From positions 1-38,472 of the forward strand of contig NZ_VZCB01000089.1 of NCBI RefSeq assembly GCF_009494395.1: a DNA stretch of 38,472 nt, written 5' to 3'. Below the pieces are notes generated by a model. The model saw nothing but the letters and a program-made list of their open reading frames with translations. It made no database searches and had not been told where the DNA came from. The translations under genes were made by a program, and so were the position numbers. The stretch comes from Segatella copri. GTDB lineage: Bacteria; Bacteroidota; Bacteroidia; Bacteroidales; Bacteroidaceae. This document shows, in pieces, positions 27,101 through 33,113 of this stretch; the stretch's first letter is position 1, and each line of letters opens with the position of its first letter.

Positions 27101-27235
27101 TTATTTCAATCGAAACATGACGGGAATTTCTACGGAGCTGGCAACCACCTTGCCTTCCCCATCAGGAACAAAGCGAGGCATCAGCTTAACTACTCTCAAT
27201 GCCTCTTTGTCGAACAGAGGGTCATCGCTTGTCTT
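27101..27235 (-). pseudogene. Remnant of a TonB-family C-terminal domain
   Basis: A 44-codon minus-strand frame reads KTSDDPLFDKEALRVVKLMP and continues RFVPDGEGKVVASSVEIPVMFRLK, then stop. This is the characteristic end of TonB-type C-terminal domains in Bacteroidetes (DPxLDKEALRVVKxMPxFxPG..., ending IPVxFRL). An in-frame stop lies directly before it, so the rest of the gene is gone. A degraded promoter repeat (P3, 27294) is found upstream, consistent with a former minus-strand gene between P3 and R3. Confidence 0.75.
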
Positions 27236-27293
27236 TTACTATCAAATAATTCCATATGTACCTCCAATATTAAAGGATTAATACTTATCGCTT

Positions 27294-27345
27294 GCAAAGA
27301 TACGCTTTTCTTAGAAATGTTGAAAGGAAATGGGGAGAAAAGTTT
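27294..27345 (-). repeat. Partial repeat P3
   Basis: The first 19 bases match P2 and P4, including TATCTTTG (27295-27302, minus strand). After that it diverges and the CTTG -33 box is lost. It lies 58 bp upstream of the tonB-family remnant. Confidence 0.65.
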
Positions 27346-27364
27346 TAGCAAGGGATAACTGGGA

Positions 27365-27421
27365 GGGCAGGTTTGTTACCTGTCCAATAGCAAGAACGCT
27401 CTATAGTCTAAGGATAGAGCG
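27365..27421. other. Two adjacent hairpins, unexplained
   Basis: GGGCAGGT/ACCTGTCC (27365-27372, 27378-27385) and CGCTCTAT/ATAGAGCG (27397-27404, 27414-27421) each give 8-bp stems separated by 11 nt. A TTTTTAG run follows at about 27437. They could be part of a small structured RNA or a degraded element. No protein frame fits. Confidence 0.45.
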
Positions 27422-27462
27422 GCTGGTAGGCACACCTTTTTAGTATAATAAATCTAAAAATT

Positions 27463-27494
27463 TTTGGTTAGAACTCTACTTTCGCATATCTTTG
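27463..27494 (+). promoter_or_regulatory. Orphan consensus promoter
   Basis: TTTG (27463-27466), 20 bp, TATCTTTG (27487-27494). No open frame with a start codon follows within several hundred bases. Directly at the predicted start point lies a nested dyad: ACTTAAAA (27496-27503), palindrome GGCACATGTGCC (27509-27520), TTTTAAGT (27526-27533). Confidence 0.65.
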
Positions 27495-27576
27495 CACTTA
27501 AAAAAAGTGGCACATGTGCCAGAAATTTTAAGTAGAGGCATCTATTCGAGCTGTCCTTAGGAAGCTTTATCGCATT

Positions 27577-27677
27577 TTGTACGACTATAAAGCTACGATT
27601 GTACAACTATAGAGTGTATAGTCGTACGACTAAACAGGTTATAGTTGTACGACTAAAAGGGTTATAGTTGTACGACA
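27577..27677. repeat. Iteron-like array, five units, 22-23 bp period
   Basis: The core TATAGTYGTACRAC occurs in direct orientation at 27617, 27640 and 27663 (exact 23-bp period) and in inverted orientation at 27577-27589 and 27599-27611 (22-bp period). One unit contains the perfect palindrome TAGTCGTACGACTA (27619-27632). The periodicity of about two helical turns suggests protein-binding sites. No gene product that would bind them is identifiable in the window. Confidence 0.8.
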
Positions 27678-27689
27678 ACAAGGTATTCC

Positions 27690-27765
27690 CACTAGGCTCG
27701 GCAGAGGTGCTGACTGCAGTCTGCAGACCTGCTGACTAGGCTCAGCAGAGCTGCCTAGCCTAGTG
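27690..27765. repeat. Long dyad with internal direct repeats
   Basis: The 15-nt arms at 27690-27704 and 27751-27765 are inverted with one mismatch. Inside lie the palindrome GTCTGCAGAC and a 20-21 nt direct repeat (27690-27710 versus 27733-27753, few mismatches). The whole could fold into a branched or cruciform structure. Confidence 0.7.
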
Positions 27766-27779
27766 ACAACAATAGAGAA

Positions 27780-27918
27780 GTTACTTTCTAGCACCCTGAA
27801 TGATACTTTCTCCAACTCGAGAAGATACTTTCTCCAACCCGAGAAGATACTCTTTTCTTCTGAAAGATGCAATGATTTTGGGGAAAATGTTTGAGGGTGA
27901 GGGAGATAACAAAAAAAG
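27780..27918. repeat. 22-bp tandem repeats merging into partial repeat P5
   Basis: Units of 22 bp start at 27780, 27802, 27824 and 27846. The middle two (GATACTTTCTCCAACYCGAG plus AA) differ at one base. From 27841 to 27918 the sequence aligns with promoter repeat P2/P4 but has lost the TATCTTTG box (GAAGATAC instead of CAAAGATAC). It therefore looks like an inactive copy. Confidence 0.7.
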
Positions 27919-27962
27919 CAAAGAAAAAAGGCTTTTTTGTTGTCACTATCAAAATATTTATG

Positions 27963-27970
27963 TACTTTTG
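27963..27970 (+). promoter_or_regulatory. -7 box upstream of the Abi/HEPN gene
   Basis: TACTTTTG, 88 bp before the ATG. A TTTG lies 23 bp upstream (27936-27939), and a GTTG at 20 bp, so spacing is slightly off consensus. Confidence 0.5.
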
Positions 27971-28041
27971 CAAAAACAAAAAACCCGGGGTCATCACCAG
28001 CATCGAATAATCTGGGAGAGGGCCTTACCGGGACTGCGCTG

Positions 28042-28073
28042 CAAAGATAAGAATAAAAATGGAATATACCAAA
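28042..28073 (-). promoter_or_regulatory. Minus-strand consensus promoter over the start of the Abi/HEPN gene
   Basis: On the minus strand, TTTG (28070-28073), 20 bp, TATCTTTG (28042-28049). It would transcribe leftward into the repeat cluster and antisense to the leader of the HEPN gene. No minus-strand gene is seen downstream. Confidence 0.5.
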
Positions 28074-28718
28074 GTTTTTTTCGAAAAAGTTTTCTCGACA
28101 GATAGAATGAAGAAATATTTCTTGCTCTATCCTGAGGATGAAGTAAAGGCAATTAAGCATTATCAATGTAACATAATGCTTTCCGAAGCTATGTACCCAT
28201 GTCTTTCTGTCTTTGAGGTAGAACTCCGTAATTCCGTAGTTCGGGAACTTGTGGCATTTGCCAAAAGAGAAGATTGGTATGTCGTTTTCTCTACAACTCC
28301 AGGCCTGATGGAACTGAATAAATATATAAGCACAGCTAAGAAACAAATTGCTGCACGAGGAGAAGATATAACCACAGCAAAGATTACAGCAGAATTGACC
28401 TGGGGCTTTTGGACATCCCTTTTTAATAGAAACTACGAACGTATCCTTTGGAAAGATTTAAGGAGAGCTTTCCCCTTTGTGAAGAAAGCTAATCGGCAAA
28501 GAAAGGTAGTTGCTAGCTTCTTAAACAAATTCCGTCGCTTGCGCAATAGGATAGATCATAATGAAGCAATTTGTTGGAATCTCGATGAAGTTGAGATGAT
28601 ACACGACGAAATGATGAATGTTATGGGATGGATGAATAAGGAGGTACCAACTTGGTTGTCTCAGTTTGACAGATTTAGCTCTGTAAGTTTGGATATACGT
28701 AAAATTATGGATTGGTAA
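28059..28718 (+). CDS. Abi-family HEPN protein (predicted abortive-infection RNase)
   Basis: A 219-residue, soluble, mostly helical protein. The C-terminal half has FLNKFRRLRNRIDHNEAI, in which R162-N-x-x-x-H167 fits the RX4-6H catalytic motif of HEPN ribonucleases. The N-terminal YPCLSVFEVELRNSVV and central TWGFWTSLFNRNYE segments resemble Abi-like proteins found widely in Bacteroidetes, some relatives of which (AbiD/AbiF) block phage growth. RNA cleavage and phage defence are inferences. It is plus-stranded, and its stop codon directly abuts a truncated copy of the DUF2442-like gene, which suggests insertion or replacement there. Confidence 0.72.
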   Translation: MEYTKVFFEKVFSTDRMKKYFLLYPEDEVKAIKHYQCNIMLSEAMYPCLSVFEVELRNSVVRELVAFAKREDWYVVFSTTPGLMELNKYISTAKKQIAARGEDITTAKITAELTWGFWTSLFNRNYERILWKDLRRAFPFVKKANRQRKVVASFLNKFRRLRNRIDHNEAICWNLDEVEMIHDEMMNVMGWMNKEVPTWLSQFDRFSSVSLDIRKIMDW

Positions 28719-28836
28719 AGCCATATCTAAAAAAGTCATATCTTCATGATTGAAGAGTATCGCTTCTTCTGTAAAGATTATGCCAGCGAGCGCAATGAAA
28801 GCTTGCTTACAAATTGCCCAGTGCAGCTTTTCTTTT
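28719..28836 (-). pseudogene. Decayed 5' end of a second DUF2442-like gene
   Basis: On the minus strand, downstream of promoter repeat P4, the frame FTEEAILFNHEDMTF matches FSSEALLSNNGDMTSF of the intact gene at 25365-25664. Nucleotides near 28719-28790 align with 25597-25665, but one base is missing after the ATGACT codons, causing a frameshift. Similarity stops at the HEPN gene's stop codon. It is the remnant of a duplicated three-gene operon. Confidence 0.65.
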
Positions 28837-28907
28837 GCAAAGATACGCTTTTCTTCTGAAAGAAGCAAGGAATTATTGGAAAATGTTTGAGGGTGAGGAA
28901 GATAAAA
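28837..28907 (-). promoter_or_regulatory. Repeat P4 with intact promoter
   Basis: On the minus strand, CTTG (28866-28869), 20 bp, TATCTTTG (28838-28845). The first 48 nt are identical to P2. It now drives only the decayed DUF2442-like remnant and then antisense RNA to the HEPN gene. Confidence 0.7.
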
Positions 28908-28962
28908 AAAAAAGGTGTATCCCGCTTGCCCGATGTATGAGGCAAGAAGGATACACCTTAAT
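28908..28962 (-). terminator. Hairpin repeat R4 (terminator of the C10 protease gene)
   Basis: Outer arms AAGGTGTATCC/GGATACACCTT and inner stem CTTGCC/GGCAAG. On the minus strand it is followed by an uninterrupted run of ten T, a textbook terminator about 30 nt after the C10 stop codon. Confidence 0.88.
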
Positions 28963-28992
28963 TATATATATGAGAGATATATGTCCGATTGC

Positions 28993-30642
28993 TTACTTTA
29001 CAATCTTCATGGTCTTGTTTCCACACTTCAGGATAAACAAGCCATTGCCAGGGATATTGTTCTTCTGGAACTCAGAGGTCTTCATCTTGCATACCAGCTG
29101 GCCTTCGGCATTATATACATAGGTATATGGAGAAGTTTCGCCAGCATTATAAAACAAAGAATTTATACCAGTTGTTCCATGCCAATCTGCATCCGTCACT
29201 GCAGTTAAAGCTATAGAATTATCGCTTTTTACTAGAATATAACTATTGTTATTTCCTTCCGAAATATGAACTGGCTCCCAATAATCATCTGTATCATCTT
29301 TTGAAGCCGGATATATACGGTATGAACCATCTGCCAAATCACTAGGCAACAAACACATATTAGATGATGCTTTTGTCAAATAATACATATTCGGCACATT
29401 CTTGTTTTCTTGTGATAACAATACATATTGCTTACCGTTTCCTTCAAGAACGACACCTAATAAACCCGTGAAATCCTGATCTGACAGATTTGCATACTTT
29501 CCGTCATTTATCAGTAATCTCGTAGAGCCCAATTTGGTTACCTTGAAGTTGTCTTCTGAGACAATTTCAGAATGGTGTTTGATGTCTGCACTTGGTTTAT
29601 CCACACCCGATAACATAGTCTGTCCAGTAGAAAATTTATTTCCTGTAGGATTAAGCAAAGCAATATCATAATAGCCATCATTCACGCCATCCCATCCCCA
29701 ATTGACATGAACAAAGTTATTTTGATCGAATCCATCCAATACAAAACAATGTCCACCATTACTTTCATCCACACCCGTATAGATGATAGGGCGACCAGTC
29801 TTTAATTCATCATATACTTTGTTTATCCATTCTTTAGTGGTATAATAGTCTCTATAATGAATCTGCAAATTCTTATGATACCCAAAGTTCTTTCGCAAAG
29901 CAGTAGCAGCATTATATGAATACGCTCCACTTCCACCTGTATTATACTGCATCTTGATAGAAACACCACACTGATACATCAAGGTTGCTACAGCCAAAGC
30001 AGACTCATCAGAGTATTCACCCTTTTTATATGTAGGTGTCATAAGATTCCATTGATAATAGGTATTATTAAAATCTGCACTCAAAATTCTGTCTTGGAAA
30101 GAATAGGTAATGTTTCCAGTTCCCTTTTCAGGATATTGATGGTAATACATTACCTGTGCCATCGCTGTTGCCACACATCCCGTTGGATATATAGCCTTTT
30201 CATTCTCCCTTTCTGTAGGACACAAGTTATTGTATGGAGTATCCTGTCCCCATCGAGTTTTAAGCAGAGGATCTATTGGTTCTTTACTTTCCAATGCTGT
30301 TGAAGAAGCGGTACGTGACTGGAGAGCCTGATTGGCAGCATTTAGATACCACATCAAGTCTGGAGATTCCAAATTTGTTTTCTTGTCAGAATATCCAAGA
30401 ACGGGCGCATTCGTATCATCGTTACTTACAATAACAAAACCTCCATTACTATATCCCAACACAGACAAGGCATCAAGAGTTTTCAACTCAAGAATCTTAT
30501 TCTGGCTTTTAACTCTTGAGAAACTGTGATTTTTGATTAAATAACTTCTAGCAATGGCTAGCTTTTCTTCGCTTGTTCTTTCTTTAGCGAATGATGAACC
30601 AAGACTTAAAGTCAAGATCAGAATGAGTACAAGTCTTTTCAT
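28993..30642 (-). CDS. Secreted C10 (streptopain-like) cysteine protease
   Basis: About 549 residues from MKRLVLILILTLSLGSSFA, a signal peptide; an ATG five codons upstream is equally possible. A propeptide (about 20-115) is followed by the papain-like catalytic domain: Cys156 in YPTGCVATAMAQVMYYH, His298 in NGGHCFVLDGF, and VNWGWDG after it, all as in streptopain and Bacteroidetes C10 peptidases. Extra C-terminal beta domains end in YVYNAEGQLVCKM... GNGLFILKCGNKTMKIVK, a sorting-tail-like segment. It is the last gene after the SusC-SusD-lipoprotein operon. No promoter is visible in the 64-bp gap, so it probably depends on read-through of the hairpin at 30662-30698. Confidence 0.88.
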   Translation of the reverse strand: MKRLVLILILTLSLGSSFAKERTSEEKLAIARSYLIKNHSFSRVKSQNKILELKTLDALSVLGYSNGGFVIVSNDDTNAPVLGYSDKKTNLESPDLMWYLNAANQALQSRTASSTALESKEPIDPLLKTRWGQDTPYNNLCPTERENEKAIYPTGCVATAMAQVMYYHQYPEKGTGNITYSFQDRILSADFNNTYYQWNLMTPTYKKGEYSDESALAVATLMYQCGVSIKMQYNTGGSGAYSYNAATALRKNFGYHKNLQIHYRDYYTTKEWINKVYDELKTGRPIIYTGVDESNGGHCFVLDGFDQNNFVHVNWGWDGVNDGYYDIALLNPTGNKFSTGQTMLSGVDKPSADIKHHSEIVSEDNFKVTKLGSTRLLINDGKYANLSDQDFTGLLGVVLEGNGKQYVLLSQENKNVPNMYYLTKASSNMCLLPSDLADGSYRIYPASKDDTDDYWEPVHISEGNNNSYILVKSDNSIALTAVTDADWHGTTGINSLFYNAGETSPYTYVYNAEGQLVCKMKTSEFQKNNIPGNGLFILKCGNKTMKIVK

Positions 30643-30655
30643 AAGCGTTATATTC

Positions 30656-30698
30656 AAAAAAAAGAGAGATCGACCGTTTGATTCGGTCGGTCTCTCTT
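30656..30698 (-). terminator. Terminator/attenuator between lipoprotein and C10 protease genes
   Basis: Arms 30662-30676 and 30684-30698 form a 15-bp stem with one mismatch and a 7-nt loop, followed on the minus strand by eight T. It would reduce expression of the C10 gene relative to the three upstream genes. Confidence 0.85.
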
Positions 30699-30706
30699 AA
30701 TATTTA

Positions 30707-31459
30707 TTATTTTGATGGTTCAAAATCTTCTGGGAAATAGAAATCTTCTGCAAAGTCACCAAATGAACCTACATTAGGAACAAAGTGGGTCAAAGTCATC
30801 TTAGCAACCTTATTCTTTGCGTCATAGACTCCACTACCTTGAACACCAATTACACCATAAGACGGATGAGTCCATGCAGCCTGACCTGCAACAGTAATTT
30901 TCTTAGTATTCCAATCAATGACAAAAGTAATATTACGTCCCTGATCATAGAGATCTGGCAACATATACTTGCCATTACCAAGCTCATATACTGTCTGTTC
31001 CCAAGAATCTTTAGCAAATGCAGAACTGAATGTACCAATGTACTTCTTTGGAGTCTTTACATTAATCGTAATGGTGTTAGCACCATAGTGATAAGCCTGA
31101 CCTTCTGCTACGCTGATATTTACATTCTCATCAGAACCGCTTTCCAAATTAGAAGTAACAGTAACTGTCTTTGTCTTCTCATTAGCACCGAAGCTTACCT
31201 GAGAAGGAACATTGAACTTACTGTTATCAGATGTCAAAGTAACTGTACCAGCTTCTACAGTATCACGACGCTGCACTGTAATCTCGAACTCCTGAGCCTG
31301 ACCAGGTGTAAACATAAAACTTGTTGTGTTAGCAATCAAGAATGCTCCCTTATCTTCTGGTGCAGCAGGATCATAATCATAACTATCTGTACATGATGTC
31401 AATCCGATTACCATGATAGCACACAGTAAAGAAAGACTATATTTCAATAACTTTTTCAT
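30707..31459 (-). CDS. SusD-associated lipoprotein of unknown function
   Basis: A 250-residue predicted lipoprotein: signal peptide MKKLLKYSLSLLCAIMVIGL with lipobox LTSC (Cys about 23). Residues 35-135 look like one beta-sandwich (FTPGQAQEFEITVQRRDTVEAGTVTL..., Calx-beta-like). The C-terminal half holds short strands with many aromatic residues (SYGVIGVQGSGVYDAKN). I do not recognise a named family. The gene lies 22 bp after susD, in the slot often taken by SusE/F-like surface binding lipoproteins, so a cell-surface substrate-binding role is a fair guess. Confidence 0.75.
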   Translation of the reverse strand: MKKLLKYSLSLLCAIMVIGLTSCTDSYDYDPAAPEDKGAFLIANTTSFMFTPGQAQEFEITVQRRDTVEAGTVTLTSDNSKFNVPSQVSFGANEKTKTVTVTSNLESGSDENVNISVAEGQAYHYGANTITINVKTPKKYIGTFSSAFAKDSWEQTVYELGNGKYMLPDLYDQGRNITFVIDWNTKKITVAGQAAWTHPSYGVIGVQGSGVYDAKNKVAKMTLTHFVPNVGSFGDFAEDFYFPEDFEPSK

Positions 31460-31481
31460 GTCTTTATTCTATTTATAAGTT

Positions 31482-33092
31482 TTACTTACCTGTCCAAGGA
31501 GTATATTTGTCTGATGGGTCAGGGTTGTTGTTTTCCTTAACCTGTACATTACCCTCTTCCTCATTGGCAGAAATTACCCAGTTCATCCAAGCAGGACGAC
31601 CATTAGAGTTGAATCTCTGCTGATCGAGATGGTTAGTTCCTTCATAACCACGTGTACAGCTATAGTTCAAACGCTTGAGGTCGAAGAAAGACTGGCCTTC
31701 ACCCCACAACTCAATACGCTTGTGGAATACGATTTCCTCTACGACAGCATCCTTGTCAGAAACCTTGCAAGTATAACTTGCATCACGATAAGTCTTCACG
31801 AATGATTCAAGAAGCTGCTTACCACGAGCAGGATCCTGATGAGCTGCAGCTTCAGCCTCGATCAGATACATCTCCTCTACACGCATCATTGGGAATGCAG
31901 TAGCACTTGCAACAGTAAAAGGAGCAGCTACACCTCCGTTTGGACGGAACTTCAAGCCAGAATAGTCTGCCAAGCTCTTACCAAGAGCATCGTCAACATA
32001 CATATTCTGACCATCGAGAGCAGAACCAGCAGGAGCTTTCCATTCCAACTTACGCCAGTCTGTGTTACTCAGACGCTCATACAATCTGCGGTCGAGCATG
32101 TTGTTACAGCCACCGCCACCAGCATAACCATAGCTAGTCTCATTAGATACCATAGAAGCCCAGTTTGCCAAGTTGTTCCACAAAGACTCCTTAGTATCCT
32201 GTGCACCCCACATCCACTTAGAAAGATCGTTGAAACCAGTTGTGGTGTTCAAGCTCTCCTCCTGAGTCATTGGCTTGCCCTTATATTCGTTGATAGCCAT
32301 GCGAGCATATTTCTCTGCGTTAGCATAGTCCTCAACCCACATATACAAGCGAGCATAGAGACCATATACACAATCCAAGTGAGGCAAAGTCTTAGTTGTC
32401 TTATCCAACATAGGAATGTATTCAGCAGCCTTATCAAGGTCACTCTTAATAAATTCCTTCATTTCCTCACGTGTAGCACGCTTGTTGTCACGAGCCTCAG
32501 CCTCTGTAGTCTGTTCTGTTACAATAGGGATTGTGAGGCCTGCAACATCATTGCCAAAAGGACTCTTTGGCTCTGTACCATCAGTAGGAAGATACTCATA
32601 CTCACGTGCCATATCCAGATAAAGCAATGCACGATATGCGTATGCCGCGCCAAGATAACCCTTCTGGATATCTGTTGCATTATCAGGATTTACTGCTTTA
32701 ATTACATTGTTTGTTGTATTAACAAACTTTGTCTGATAGTTGTACAGATACTGTGCAAAGACATAATCACGTCCTGCATACTTATTCTCTGCAAAATAGC
32801 TGAACTGATAATAACCAGCATCGTCTGTTGCACAGAGATCACTAGACTGGATGTCACGAATATGCATAATTGCACCATAACCAAAAGCCCAATCATAACG
32901 ACCGCTGAAATATTTAGCTGTTGAATATGCAGGAATAGCCATCAAAAGTGCTTCTGTTGCAGAAGATGACTGCTGTACCTGTGATGTTGTTGCTGAACTT
33001 GTAGGCTCTGTCTCTTCGATACAACTAGTCAATGACATCGTTGATGCAACAAGAGTCAAAGCAGAAAGGCCATATATTAAACTCTTTTTCAT
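31482..33092 (-). CDS. SusD/RagB-family outer-membrane lipoprotein
   Basis: A 536-residue lipoprotein that caps the SusC barrel and binds substrate at the cell surface. Signal peptide with lipobox SLTSC (Cys about 24). Family marks: QKGYLGAAYAYRALLYLDMAREYE (TPR-like helix), NKRATREEMKEFIKSDLDKAAEYIP, and the C-terminal EEMYLIEAEAAAHQD followed by RIELWGEGQSFFDLKRLNY, all standard for SusD/RagB. It lies 21 bp after susC and 22 bp before the small lipoprotein gene, in one operon. The absence of glycosidases and the presence of a protease nearby make a peptide ligand plausible, as for RagB. Confidence 0.93.
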   Translation of the reverse strand: MKKSLIYGLSALTLVASTMSLTSCIEETEPTSSATTSQVQQSSSATEALLMAIPAYSTAKYFSGRYDWAFGYGAIMHIRDIQSSDLCATDDAGYYQFSYFAENKYAGRDYVFAQYLYNYQTKFVNTTNNVIKAVNPDNATDIQKGYLGAAYAYRALLYLDMAREYEYLPTDGTEPKSPFGNDVAGLTIPIVTEQTTEAEARDNKRATREEMKEFIKSDLDKAAEYIPMLDKTTKTLPHLDCVYGLYARLYMWVEDYANAEKYARMAINEYKGKPMTQEESLNTTTGFNDLSKWMWGAQDTKESLWNNLANWASMVSNETSYGYAGGGGCNNMLDRRLYERLSNTDWRKLEWKAPAGSALDGQNMYVDDALGKSLADYSGLKFRPNGGVAAPFTVASATAFPMMRVEEMYLIEAEAAAHQDPARGKQLLESFVKTYRDASYTCKVSDKDAVVEEIVFHKRIELWGEGQSFFDLKRLNYSCTRGYEGTNHLDQQRFNSNGRPAWMNWVISANEEEGNVQVKENNNPDPSDKYTPWTGK

Positions 33093-33113
33093 ATAATTCT
33101 TTCTTTATAAAAA

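Noticed and set aside
27577..27870. CRISPR array
   Set aside because: Repeats are 13-22 bp and contiguous or nearly so, spacers are not unique 30-mers, and no cas gene is present.
27639..28346. 235-codon minus-strand frame across the repeat cluster
   Set aside because: It reads through tandem repeats, a promoter repeat and the antisense of the HEPN gene; no protein family is suggested.
31839..32924. 361-codon plus-strand frame opposite susD
   Set aside because: Antisense to a clear SusD gene.
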